Shown piece by piece: positions 44,205-54,272 of a stretch of 64,000 nt of DNA. A program made the translations under genes and the position numbers. The stretch is from positions 41,933,592 through 41,997,591 of the forward strand of contig NC_054741.1 of assembly GCF_018143015.1 (NCBI RefSeq), written 5' to 3'. The notes under the pieces are model-generated. The model was not told the DNA's origin. It did not search any database and worked only from the letters and a program-made list of their open reading frames with translations. This DNA is from Lytechinus variegatus (taxonomy: Eukaryota > Echinodermata > Echinoidea > Temnopleuroida > Toxopneustidae). Every line of letters starts with the position of its first letter. Position 1 is the stretch's first letter.

Positions 44205-45292
44205 GCCTGTAAGCATCGTTCTGCTCACTCTCTATAATGTCTGCGATATTAAAATCCTAAAAACCAATGGAATCGTTAAAATTTAGTAAGACTATGAATG
44301 TTTATAATTTACATTGGTTATCGGTGTACCAACTCATACCAAATTTACCCGCAAGTGTCGGTTATATTACGAATTATCAGCCATTTTGATGAGTGATACA
44401 AAATGCCAAAATTTATGAGAATATATCGTAAATTTTATATAGCATTTCAAAATCGTTATTTTCAATATCTTCACAATTTTTCATTGTTTAAAAAAATATC
44501 TTATTACATTTACTATAACTTTCCCGAACTTAAAACGTTGATAGATTACTGTTTCTCGGCTTTATGAGGAAATGGCAGGCCTTCGAAATCAGATTCAAAC
44601 TACTATACCAACTGTTCGTCCGAAGGAGGTTTATCATCTCATAATGTTGTGTAAATGATGCATTACAATAAATTTTTAGGAGTGTAGTAATCCATGTTAG
44701 ATAACATTTTTCAGGTTGAGTTTCGTAATGAAGAGAAAAATCAAGTACATTCTTAGCACGCGAGCCGCAGAATGATAAATTTTAGCGTGCGCAGACGGGG
44801 CTGATCGCCTGGTGTGTCGCACGGGATTATCTAGTCCCATACTGGTTATGCTGGTGTCGGGTGGTATATTCCACCGTACGTTGTCCTTGCAATGACCACT
44901 GTTGAGTTTTATAGTGCTTCATTTTGATACTCAATCTGTGAAATACCGATATCTAAAAATGCTCGGAATGTACTTGACACATAATAATGATTTCATTTTC
45001 GAGAATTATTATTTCTTTTCTGCATGAATTACAAAAAGTCAATCTTATAGGTCAAGAATGTGTAACATTGACTGTATATAGTTAAAATGACAGAATTGTC
45101 AAGGTTTGGAAACTATCGTGTTAAGTTTGCCCAATGTAATCAGTATCTCACTGTATGTTAAACAGAAAATATAGAACAACTTTATATTTTGTAAATTCCA
45201 CGGCCGCCTGCACAAACAAAATCATATGGGACATGAAGCCGACCTGGTGGCTCCTGATTTGTTAAAATCAAAGGAATGGCAATATTTGCAAC
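44205..45292. other. unassigned stretch, partly GC-rich
   Basis: 44750-44900 is GC-richer and contains GGGATTATCTAGTCCC, which can form a small hairpin; I could not match it to a known RNA. The remainder is AT-rich with no gene. Confidence 0.4.
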
Positions 45293-45453
45293 AATTTTGA
45301 ATCATACAAATGTGATATTACCAAGCTCTCGCTTGAAACACCACCCGGCTACTCCTTCCTCTTCTTCTGTATATACCAGAAGAAGAGGAAGGAGTAGCCG
45401 GGTGGTGTTTCAAGCGAGAGCTTGGTAATATCACATTTGTATGATTCAAAATT
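45293..45453. repeat. perfect hairpin, 77-bp arms, 7-nt loop
   Basis: 45293-45369 is the exact reverse complement of 45377-45453; the loop is TATATAC. The arm ends in CTTCCTCTTCTTCTG. No mismatch was found in 77 positions. It is not flanked by a duplication that I can identify. Confidence 0.9.
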
Positions 45454-46200
45454 ATATTAATTCCTGATGTTATCGTGTAATTTTACCTTTTATCATAATT
45501 ATAATTCTATACAATATGAGGATCCTACTAGAAGTTTTGGAGCTGTAATGTTCAAGATTACTGATTTTAATGCTACTGTATTTTGTTTTGGTGACTATAT
45601 GTATTGGCTAAATAAATAAATATTTTTTCTGCGGGTCCCATTAGCCCCTTTTTCATCAATCATCTACTCGGGGTCTCTGCTACCAAGATTGGCTAAGGAG
45701 TGGAGGGGGGGGGGAGCATAAGTTATCATCACTCACTTTCGCCCTAGACAAGTGCCTGTTTGATGTATTTTTATTGCAAGGGCTTCTCTTTTCCTCCTAT
45801 CTCCCTGTTCTCTCTTTCTTTGTTTTTGCGTTTGTGACATTTTGTATCTTAAAGATCAGCTCTCCCAATCTATATAGATTTCCACCGTCTCGTATAATTC
45901 CTTACTTTCTGTTTTGGTCAATCTCTCCTCCAATAAATCTTACCCCATATTCTGTTATTATTTGCCCCTCTGTCATTCTACCGGCCGGCCTGAAATCTCC
46001 TTTTGGCCTAATTCTTTAGTATCCCTCATCGACCCCTCTCCAATCTATTTTAACCAACTCTTTTTACCCAGAGTACCCCAACTCACCATGATTATAAGTC
46101 ATTATCACGAGAGCGTGGTAATAGGCATGTTGCAGTTCCATTAAAATTTTTATTAATTTTAAAATATTTAAAAATTTTAATTTCAAGATTTTAAAATAAT
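45454..46200. other. unassigned stretch, pyrimidine-rich in places
   Basis: Open frames at 45774-46144 follow a C/T-rich composition and have no recognisable domain. A G10 run is at about 45705-45714. Confidence 0.45.
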
Positions 46201-46204
46201 TTTG

Positions 46205-47262
46205 TACCCCCAAGGTGCGGATCCAGGAGGGGGCCGAGCTGGCCCCCTATTTATTTTACAACCTGCAGAAAAAAGTGTATTTAACTTTATAGAAACTACG
46301 AAAAACAGAAAGACAAGTAAGAAAGAGGTATTATACCCATGACATTTACAGCCTCGTAGCGGCCGGCCCGAACCCGAAAGGAAACAAGAAAAAGATGAGG
46401 GGAAGAATTGGAAAACAGACTTTATATAAAAATTTTCGCTCGCGCTTCGCGCTCGCATTGCCTGTGTAATGAATCCCATTCAAGAGGATTAAATGACACT
46501 TAATATATCCAGTTCTGAAATCAATTTGCACACAATATTTTAGCTGTAACATGCAAGCTTTCATTATTTTGTTTGTTTTACACAAATTGTTATATCAAAA
46601 TTTTCAGCTCACGCTGCGCGCTCGCATTGTTTGATTTGTGAGATACATATCCTCTTGAAATTCTTTCCAAATTTGTTAAAATGCTCCATTATCATGTCAG
46701 TATAACAAAAAGGTAAGCTCGCATTTAATTGTTTGAGACACATAGCTTGTTCTTTATTTTAATAAAAACGTGCTTATAGATTGTCCATTTTTCAGGTCGG
46801 AATATAAAAAAAATTGAGCTCGCGCTTCGCACTCTCATTATTTAATTGGTGATACATGTATCCTCTTCATTAATTACTAAAAACAGTCCTAATTGAGCCC
46901 CTTTTCACGTTACTATAATAAAAATTTCGGCTCGCGTTTCGCGCTCGCATTGTTTAGTTGGATACTTAACTTCGTTCATGATTATAAAAACTGCTCAGAA
47001 TCTTCAGTTCTAAGGACATAGAATATCAAAGAATTTTAGCTCGCGATTCGCGCTCTCATTATATATAAAGACCACATAAGATACCTTATCTTGTTTATAA
47101 CAATAAGAAATAACATATACTTAAAACTTTAGTCTTTAGTTAGGACTACTACCTGCAAAACCACCCAAAAAATCAGATTATAGCGGCCAATCAAAAAAAA
47201 TGATGATGAAAATATTTTTCGCCCCCCACTATTGGCGAAAGCTGGATCCGCTCCTGCCCCCT
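46205..47262. mobile_element. hAT-like repeat with CTCGCGCTTCGCGCTCGC words
   Basis: GGTGCGGATCCAGGAGGGGG at 46215 and an inverted AAAGCTGGATCCGCTCCTG at 47238 may be its ends. Between them GCTCGCGCTTCGCGCTCGC-type words occur at 46438, 46604, 46818, 46929 and 47039. No transposase. Confidence 0.5.
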
Positions 47263-47364
47263 CCCCCCGGCGGCAAGGCAGGTCGGTTTCATGTTCGTGG
47301 AGGCCGCCGTGGAATTTACAAAATTCTTTACATTTATAATTATACAAATCATCGATATTCTTCC

Positions 47365-48250
47365 TTATTTTATTGATTTCTTCGATATTTTTCTATAATT
47401 AGGACTACTGTCCATTTCTTTAACAAAAAATATTGTTTTTCCAATTGAACAAGTTTTTCTCTCTTTTTTTCGTTGTACATCTATACCGTATTTAATTGTA
47501 TTTTCTTTTATTCCAACTTTACACATTTCCCACTTTCCTTGAGCATCAAGATTATCATATTTCAATTTACATTTAAATATTACATTTTCAATATTCAACC
47601 TATATATATCATTTTTAAGTAGATCACTATTAAATTTCCAGTAACCCCTTCCTAGTACGTCGTTAAACAGTTTCAATTTCAATGAAATAGCATTGTGGTC
47701 AAAACTGAGACATGGTCTGATATCCGTAGAGAGAACATATTGGCTAAGGTCTCTTGAAATTAGCCAATAATCCAAACGAGAAAATAAATTGAGGGAAATT
47801 TGCCTCCATGTAAACTGCTTACATGCTGGATATAACTTTCTCCAGATATCTAACAATAAGTATTGTTTTTTTTTTAACTTTAAGATATCATCATCTGCAC
47901 TATATGTATATAAAATTCCATGTGTGTCTAATTTTTTGTTTTGAGCATAATTCCAATCTCCACCAAAAATCATTTTCTCATTTGTATTTACAAAGTTTTC
48001 AATCCAACTCATAATTTTTTTATAAAAGGAACCCTTTTTCAGATCGTTTGGTGTGTGCATAAATGTTAATACAATCAAAAGATTCACCTTGACATGTGAA
48101 AGACAAATTTCTACCATCTCCTTTAGCTTTGCTACGTATGTTTTCAATATGAAGATTATTTTTAATCAGAACTACAACCCCTTTTGAATGGTTCGTTCCA
48201 TGATTAAAATAACATTGGCATTTCCATTCATTTCTAATTTTAGGTACTAG
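47365..48250 (-). pseudogene. LINE ORF2 endonuclease domain (truncated)
   Basis: A 260-codon open frame (48147-47365) carries MIFGGDWNYAQN, then RLDYWLIS, SFDHNAISLKLK and GRGYWKFNSDLL. GDWN, RLDYxL, DH and GYWKFN are the successive blocks of Tx1/L1-type endonucleases and the region just after. The N-terminal endonuclease block lies right of 48147 in another frame. No RT follows. Confidence 0.8.
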
Positions 48251-48299
48251 ATCACTTGTCTAGACTCTTTGTGTTGAGTTGCCGCTTCGGGGTCGGGAG

Positions 48300-48790
48300 C
48301 ACACGCTGTATCCATGGTATCACTAGATGCCGCGGTATTACGTAACTCATCTATACTTTCGTTGCCAGGGCAAGCACTTTTCATGTGCCCAAACTTGCTG
48401 CACCTTAGGCACTTTACTTCACTAATTCAGGTGGATGCATGGTGACCAACTTTTAAGCATCTTGAGCATTTCACTTGACCCCTGCCGAATTGCTGTGGTT
48501 GGCCATCATGGTAAACTGTACCGGTGAACAGGTTACAGAAGATCATCTTTCTTGGGAGTGGGTGGGTTGGTGGGGTGATGAAGATGATCCTTTCCCCATT
48601 CAAACAATTGTTCAGCTGACCGTTGACCTGCAACCTCTGCCGATGAATATTTCCTTTTATTTCTTGCTTTCGTGCCAAGATCTCTCCTCTGATGACATCA
48701 TCACTGAAAGAAAGGGGGATATCTTTCACTACAACCCTGGTAAGATGCTCATCCCTCGCCTTTGTAAAAGGATTGACGTCATGGATAGCA
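48300..48790 (-). pseudogene. LINE ORF1 with CCHC zinc knuckles (partial)
   Basis: Reads IPLSFSDDVIRGEI, then LNGERIIFITPP, then CSRCLKVGHH and, after a frame break, CLRCSKFGHMKSACPGN (about 48350-48410). Tandem CCHC knuckles after an RRM-like region are typical of Tx1-like ORF1 proteins, which bind the element RNA. Confidence 0.75.
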
Positions 48791-48820
48791 ACAAAAGATC
48801 CACGTAGATCAAGGCCGTGT

Positions 48821-48847
48821 ATATATATATATATATCATTTTACGCC

Positions 48848-48881
<34 letters not shown>

Positions 48882-48905
48882 GATAGGCGTAAAATGATAT
48901 ATATA
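48821..48905. repeat. (TA)n with flanking inverted repeat
   Basis: ATATATCATTTTACGCCTAT (about 48829) and its complement (to 48903) flank an (AT)n run, forming a strong hairpin. Confidence 0.75.
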
Positions 48906-49160
48906 TGATCCAGGTATTGACGCTAGACTTAGCTTTCAAAGTATGTAATTGATGCTAGCTTTCGGCCAATAGGCCCATCATCATATATTGAAACAAACAA
49001 AACAGAACAGAACCAAACCATACAAATAAAATCGTCATGACAACAAAGTAAATAAATGATAACAAAGGGTACAGAACAGAGGGATAACAGTAAGATAACC
49101 AAAAACAAAAAACAAAAGAGGGGGTAATTAATTAAACGGGATGAGTACAATAGAAAACGA
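48905..49160 (-). repeat. Penelope-like 3'-end remnant
   Basis: On the minus strand, TGATGATGGGCCTATTGGCC then GAAAGCTAGC (48945-48980). The layout matches the CUGANGA-stem-GAAA block seen at Penelope-like ends, but the leading C is A and stem I does not pair, so it is not a working ribozyme. Confidence 0.45.
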
Positions 49161-49207
49161 TTTAGTAACTTAAACTGTGAAGAAGTTTAAGTTACCAAAT
49201 CGTTTTA
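49155..49207. repeat. hairpin, 23-bp arms
   Basis: AAAACGATTTAGTAACTTAA and its complement at 49188-49207, one mismatch, short loop. Confidence 0.75.
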
Positions 49208-50350
49208 ACTGAACCACATTCTTAGCTAAAATGATCATTATCATAAATCGTCTTTATTAAATTGAATCTCATCAAAAATGCCTAACCATAACACACTTGG
49301 ATTTGATGTCATCAGACATGACATGTAAGTTAGAAACTATTTTGGACTTAGTTGAACTTCAATAATAGTTAATTTCTTTTTAGTTTAGGACGGAAATGTG
49401 GCTTCTCATGGTTTTCGAAATCATGAAACTTCAAATCTCATCATTTCTTCATTAATCAAGGATTTAAGGATCGGATAAATTGACGAACAAAAAATCTTCT
49501 GCACGGTCATTTTTTTACGTGTGTTTGGAGAGGCGTTCCCGAAATTCACAGCGTGTTGCGCAACAGACATGATGGAGACAGAAAATCGATTACAGTACCA
49601 TGTGGTGGATTCACAATTCTCACATCGCTAAACAATATCTAAAAGTACCATTTATTATCAAACTTAACCATTTTGGATAATTTGAATTCAATTTATTGCT
49701 CAAAGGATATAAAATACACTTGATTTATACTCAGAGAAACCGACATTTCATTCGTATACCTTTATTATAAGAGTGCATCTAAGTAGCACATAGGTCTTAT
49801 CGGTGCTCATGGTACTTCATGAAAGTAAATGCATACTGAACAATAATTGAAACAATATAAATATGATAAAAATGAACGAAATAAAAGAAATGTTCAAAAC
49901 ATACTACAATGAATTATTAATAACAGGAACAACCAAGTTTTTAATTGGGACTTGACTATTGCATATTCATTTTCATAATTGTTTAATATTTACTGGAATA
50001 TGATGTTTAACATCGTTCTCCAAACATCCTTAAAACATATATGCCTACCAAGCCTGTAAACATGACCCTGGCGTCTTCTGTTTGCAGGTTCTGGCCCATT
50101 TCACTATTTGAATTCTTTGAAGTTTTTTTTTTAAGGTTAAGAAATTTCTGTGACTTTTCCAAAATTTGGCAAAATGGGCTATCTTGTGACTAACCAGATT
50201 ATAATTGAAATATGTATATATTACGTAAATCTATTGTTAAAATCTTCTGTGTATAGGCCTAAGCCCCCCCCCCTCTCTCTCTCTAATGTCACAGTATGAT
50301 ATACCACTTTCCATACGAAAAATTATGAAAATACAACTGTCTGCGAAGCG
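49208..50350. other. unassigned AT-rich stretch
   Basis: No gene recognised. A C10(TC)n run is at about 50265-50285. Confidence 0.45.
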
Positions 50351-51337
50351 TACACTCTAAAAACAAATCAGTAAAAAATGACAAGTTAATAAGGGTCAGC
50401 TGGGAGCAACTGTTATTCTAGTCATATTGACTATTTCTAGTCGCATTTTACTAGAACATAGTTATTTCTGACTAGAATATACGTCAGAAATGTGATTATC
50501 AGCAGTGGCGTACCGTGGGTCACGGCATGGGGGGGGGCACCAGCAAAAAAATTGAGTCACTTAATGAGCGCACAAGCGCGCTCAGTTGCCAGGTATACTG
50601 ACCTAATACATTAAAAAGACATTACCATTAAATGGATATATATGTATCTCACTGATCAAATAATGCGAGCGCGAGCTGAAAATTTTTGATATTCAGATCT
50701 AGAAAGGTACATTATAAGCATATTTTAATAATCATGTTACATGTTAAGCGCGAGCTGAAAATATAGGAAATTAAAGGTATTGTTTAACTTTGTGAGCAGC
50801 CGATTTAAAAATTAAGACCTTAAAATGGGGCGATTACTTTAAGTAGTCATGAAAAAGAAGCATAATGTCACTACATAAAACAATAATAGCTCGAAGTGCG
50901 AGGAAATATATTTGGTGTATATTGACTTGATTTGACAACGTCACGTCTCTCAAATATACTTGAAAACTATAGTATTCCGAAAAAAATATTTGATCTATTA
51001 TATGTAGTTAAAGTAAAAACGCGAGCATCAGGAACAATGAAGACATAGGCCCTGATAAATTATGTTTTATAAAGTTATGAAAAAAAATTTTTTCAATGTA
51101 ATACAGAAACGTAACATAATAATAATATTCTTCTTTCCCACTGCGTTTCTTTTTATTTCTCCCTCCTTTTCTCCCTTTCCCCGTTTTTTTTTTTTTTTGG
51201 CCAGCCGATGGGGGGGCACGTGCTCCCCATGCCCCCCCCCCGTAGTTACGCCACTGAATTATCAGTGATTGTCATATCAGTTGCACCCAGCTGACTACTG
51301 GTCTAGTCAATTTGACTGATTTTTTTTTAAGAGTGTA
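50351..51337. mobile_element. MITE with TACACTCT ends, split by a hAT-like element
   Basis: Ends TACACTCTAAAAACAAATC (50351) and GATTTTTTTTTAAGAGTGTA (to 51337) are inverted, with TA at both ends. Inner arms also pair: GGGTCAGCTGGGAGCAACTG versus CAGTTGCACCCAGCTGAC. The hAT-like insert 50503-51257 lies in the middle. Confidence 0.7.
50503..51257. mobile_element. short hAT-like derivative with 8-bp ATTATCAG duplication
   Basis: Left end CAGTGGCGTACCGTGGGTC, right end CCCCGTAGTTACGCCACTG. ATTATCAG flanks both sides (50495-50502, 51258-51265). It shares left, middle and right segments with the 3.8-kb element at 23484-27284 and so is an internally deleted relative. 50773-50812 is a fragment of the MITE at 57842. 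Confidence 0.8.
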
Positions 51338-51468
51338 ATAATATTGATAGACATAAATTACGACTACATTATTTATGTCATAGATTATTCGGTTTAATCA
51401 TGTAAACATATTTAAAACGAGAATAAAAGAAAATTGATGCGAAATATAAATATATATATATATATATA

Positions 51469-52596
51469 CTTGATACTCTGTCAAACGTTTACGGCAGGGA
51501 TAACATTGGCCTCTACAGAGACGATGGGTTGGCGGTCTTTAAGAACATCTCGGGTAGCGAAGCTGATCGCATCAGGAAGAACATGACGAAAACCTTCCAG
51601 AAGATGGGTCTCAGTATTACCATCAGCTGCAATCTTAAGATCACGAACTTTCTTGACGTCACATTCAACCTGAACAATGGGAGGTACTACCCATACCGGA
51701 AACCAAATGACCAGCCCATGTACATCCACAGTCAATCTAACCATCCGCCATCGATCATCAAGAACCTTCCAGCTTCAATAAGCAGACGATTGTCTGACAT
51801 CTCTTGCGACGAAGAATCTTTCAGGAAAGCCACCCCAATCTACGATGATGCCCTGAAATCCAACGGGTACCCGGAAGGTTTGTCCTACATGAATGATCGT
51901 TCTAGGCGGAAAAGGAAAAACAGGCAAAGGAATATTATTTGGTTCAACCCGCCATTCAGCAAGAACGTCTCTACAAACATCGGTGGTACCTTCTTGAAGC
52001 TTGTGGACAAGCACTTCCCCAAGAAATCAAAACTGAATCGCATATTCAACAGGAATACCCTCAAGGTCAGTTACAGCTGCATGCCGAACGTTGCCAGCAT
52101 CATCAAGGCCCATAACAAGCTATACATGGAAGAAGGCAAGAAAACCAGTAGCAGCAAAACATGCAACTGCCGGAACAAGAACCTCTGCCCCCTTCAAGGG
52201 AACTGCTTGGCTACTAACATCATCTACAACGCCGAAGTTACTAGCCCAAGCAAAACGATGGTCTACATCGGCCTTACGGAGCCCCCCTTCAAGTTGAGGT
52301 ACAGCAACCATCTCCTATCCTTCCGACATGAGAGGTATCAACACAGCACGGAGCTATCAAAATTCATCTGGGATCTAAAACGGCATGATACACCCTACAC
52401 CATCAAGTGGTCGATTGCCCGACGTGCGCATCCTTACACCAACGAGTCTAAGAGGTGTGACCTGTGCTTATCTGAGAAGCTGCTCATAATGAACGCTGAC
52501 AAGCAATCACTCCTAAATAAGAGACCGGAACTCATTTCTAAATGCCGTCATCAGAATAAGTTTTACTTGTGCAACTTCAAGAAAGAATTTTCGTAA
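51469..52596 (+). CDS. Penelope-like RT end and GIY-YIG endonuclease (upstream copy)
   Basis: Open from the junction to the TAA at 52594-52596. It starts just before the RT catalytic box (LYRDDGLAVF) and continues with the RT thumb (LSITISCNLKITNFLDVTFN). A cysteine-rich CNCRNKNLCPLQGNC follows, then the GIY-YIG nuclease (IIYNAEVTSPSKTMVYIGLT, FKLRYSNHLLSFRH) with a conserved C-terminal WSIARRAHPY and CDLCLSEKL. RT followed by C-terminal GIY-YIG is the canonical Penelope-like order; the cysteine cluster resembles Neptune-type members. The frame is intact here, unlike the longer copy. Confidence 0.85.
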   Translation, partial: LDTLSNVYGRDNIGLYRDDGLAVFKNISGSEADRIRKNMTKTFQKMGLSITISCNLKITNFLDVTFNLNNGRYYPYRKPNDQPMYIHSQSNHPPSIIKNLPASISRRLSDISCDEESFRKATPIYDDALKSNGYPEGLSYMNDRSRRKRKNRQRNIIWFNPPFSKNVSTNIGGTFLKLVDKHFPKKSKLNRIFNRNTLKVSYSCMPNVASIIKAHNKLYMEEGKKTSSSKTCNCRNKNLCPLQGNCLATNIIYNAEVTSPSKTMVYIGLTEPPFKLRYSNHLLSFRHERYQHSTELSKFIWDLKRHDTPYTIKWSIARRAHPYTNESKRCDLCLSEKLLIMNADKQSLLNKRPELISKCRHQNKFYLCNFKKEFS

Positions 52597-52650
52597 TCGC
52601 TTTGCATCTTCTTGCCTAACCCAGTTTCACTGGTGCATTGTCGCTTCATG

Positions 52651-52765
52651 CCCCCCCCCCCCCGCGCTCTCTCTCTTCCTCTCTTCTCTCCCCCTCTCTC
52701 TCTTTCTTTTTCTTTCTCTTTCTTTCTCTCTCTAATGCTCTTCCTTTCTCTCTCTCTTTCTTCTC
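52651..52765 (+). repeat. C-run and polypyrimidine tract after the Penelope-like ORF
   Basis: A C-run of about 13 followed by ~100 nt of CT-rich sequence. The same tract is at 55336-55451, and a mirrored one lies in the minus-strand element at 61370-61625. Confidence 0.75.
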
Positions 52766-52894
52766 AGTGGAACCATCCCAGCGCGCTAAATTACCATGGT
52801 ACCTTGCGCTCCATATGCGTGAAATGGGGTTGCGCGCTCTGTGCGCTTTTTCAGTGAATTAAATTGTTAATGTTCAAATGGTATTGCCACTAGC

Positions 52895-52952
52895 CTTTAT
52901 TGTTGCCTGAAGATCGCATCTGCGTGAAACTCCGAGTAGCAAATCAATAAAG
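52895..52952 (+). ncRNA. candidate hammerhead ribozyme (copy 1)
   Basis: Core CTGAAGA at 52907-52913 and GAAA at 52926-52929. Stem II is CGC/GCG with loop ATCT. Stem III is ACU/AGU with loop CCG. The cleavage triplet is GTA, with the cut expected after 52938. Stem I pairs CTTTATTG-TTGC (52895-52906) with GCAA-(AT)-CAATAAAG (52939-52952), twelve pairs around a 2-nt bulge. All invariant core bases are present; the 10.1-11.1 pair is U-U instead of G-C, which may weaken it. Hammerheads are known in Penelope-like pseudo-LTRs. Confidence 0.7.
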
Positions 52953-53060
52953 TACTGATGAACCACACGTTATCTGTGTAACTTTGTTTATTTTATTTCA
53001 TGCTCTGCCTCATCACAGACATCGAGCACTCTTCTTTACAAGGATAGCATTCACCAAGTG

Positions 53061-54272
53061 TTTATCTGCTCCTGTTTCCAGTCGAGCACTCTTGCCTATC
53101 TGTACTATATGGACGACGTAATGGATCATCTAAACCGTGTGACGTTCAACTATTCCACGAAGAACATCCCAATACCATCACGCAATTCATTTCGAAAGAG
53201 ACTGATTGAAAAAGTTGAGAGCGTTATCAAGCGCATGAGATGGAAAGCGTTTTTCTTCCTGAGAGATAATGATGACGGCCGGGACGATATCGATGACACA
53301 CCCCTAGATGCCCACGATAAAGATGGTAAATTTGGATTCAAAAGTAGGAAATGTCCACCGCAAATTAATGAACTGAAGCCGTTCGAGGATGACATGTTGA
53401 AAATGATAGAGAACCTGCGCTTCAATAACGTGTCAAACCGGTTCCTAGATAGCCTCAAAACTGACATCACGAAGATCAAGAGCTCGAATAAGATGCTGAC
53501 CCCTGCAGACAAAACGAGAAATCTTTACGAGATGGACCACCCCCTGTACGAGAAACTTCTTCGGGAAAATATCACCAAATGCTATCAGAATACCGAAATG
53601 AAAACTGTCGACAGTATCAACGCAGAAGCACAGGTAATTGCCGCTGACCTGCATATTGAAGATCGAATGGAGGCAATGGCAAAGAAGCAAGCCTTCATTA
53701 CTCTCAAAGATCACAAGGATAATTTCGAGAACACACTCCCTTGCAGACTCATCAACCCCGCCAAGAGTGAAACTGGCATCATCAGTAAATCCTTGCTGGA
53801 CAGAATCAACAATGCCGTAAGAAGAGCAACAGGTGTAAACCAATGGCGGAGCTCCAAGGCCGTAATCGAATGGTTTAAGACCATAAGCGAGAAGGAGAAG
53901 CATACATTCATCACATTCGACGTGGTCAACTTTTACCCGTCCATTTCCGAGAAGCTGTTAACGAAAGCCATTGAATTTGCCCAGTCGCACACGAACATCT
54001 CCAGTAAAGACATCAGAACTATCATGCACGCGAGAAAGTCGCTTCTATTCGACAAGGGTACGCCTTGGAGGAAAAAGGATACCGAGAGCCTCTTCGACGT
54101 CACCATGGGTAGCTTTGACGGCGCCGAGGTCTGTGAGCTGGTGGGTCTGTACATACTTGATACTCTGTCAAACGTTTACGGCAGGGATAACATTGGCCTC
54201 TACAGAGACGATGGGTTGGCGGTCTTTAAGAACATCTCGGTAGCGAAGCTGATCGCATCAGGAAGAACATGA
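53061..54272 (+). CDS. Penelope-like N-terminal region and RT (frameshifted at end)
   Basis: About 400 codons. An N-terminal helical region is followed by RT blocks: KLLTPADK-like MLTPADKTRNLYEM, AFITLKDHKDNF, LPCRLINPAKSETG, then HTFITFDVVNFYPSISEKLL with the first catalytic Asp, MGSFDGAEVCELVG, and the catalytic LYRDDGLAVF at the end. Just after this box a missing G (GGG to GG around 54238-54241, compared with 51551-51554) shifts the frame into a stop at 54270. The listed ATG at 53058 spans the junction; Met18 of that frame (MDDVMDH) is an alternative start. Confidence 0.85.
   Translation, partial: FICSCFQSSTLAYLYYMDDVMDHLNRVTFNYSTKNIPIPSRNSFRKRLIEKVESVIKRMRWKAFFFLRDNDDGRDDIDDTPLDAHDKDGKFGFKSRKCPPQINELKPFEDDMLKMIENLRFNNVSNRFLDSLKTDITKIKSSNKMLTPADKTRNLYEMDHPLYEKLLRENITKCYQNTEMKTVDSINAEAQVIAADLHIEDRMEAMAKKQAFITLKDHKDNFENTLPCRLINPAKSETGIISKSLLDRINNAVRRATGVNQWRSSKAVIEWFKTISEKEKHTFITFDVVNFYPSISEKLLTKAIEFAQSHTNISSKDIRTIMHARKSLLFDKGTPWRKKDTESLFDVTMGSFDGAEVCELVGLYILDTLSNVYGRDNIGLYRDDGLAVFKNISVAKLIASGRT

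Larger units (their letters stand above)
47263..48800 (-). mobile_element. Tx1/L1-like LINE fragment
   Basis: Contains the end of an ORF1 with zinc knuckles (48790 to 48300) followed by the endonuclease of ORF2 (48250 to 47365), on the minus strand. The RT region is missing: the copy ends near the hAT-like repeat at 47262. Confidence 0.75.
51466..53060 (+). mobile_element. Penelope-like element, 5'-truncated upstream copy
   Basis: 1595 bp, starting within the RT and continuing through the GIY-YIG end, a C/pyrimidine tract and a hammerhead motif. It joins directly to a longer copy at 53061. Tandem truncated-plus-long arrangement is usual for Penelope-like insertions, where the first copy serves as a pseudo-LTR. 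It abuts a (TA)n run on the left (51448-51468). Confidence 0.85.

Noticed and set aside
44564..44644. 26-codon frame starting MRKWQAFEIRF
   Set aside because: Short, no homology recognised and no supporting context beyond being near the possible promoter.
47365..48147. Host gene for an AP endonuclease
   Set aside because: RLDYWL and GYWKFN blocks and the adjoining zinc-knuckle ORF1 show it is a LINE fragment.
51481..52311. Minus-strand frames antisense to the Penelope-like ORF (also in the second copy)
   Set aside because: Shadows of the plus-strand RT/GIY-YIG frame.
52612..52862. Short frames after the Penelope-like ORF (also 55298-55548)
   Set aside because: They lie in the C-run and CT tract, repeat in both copies and have no start context or domain.
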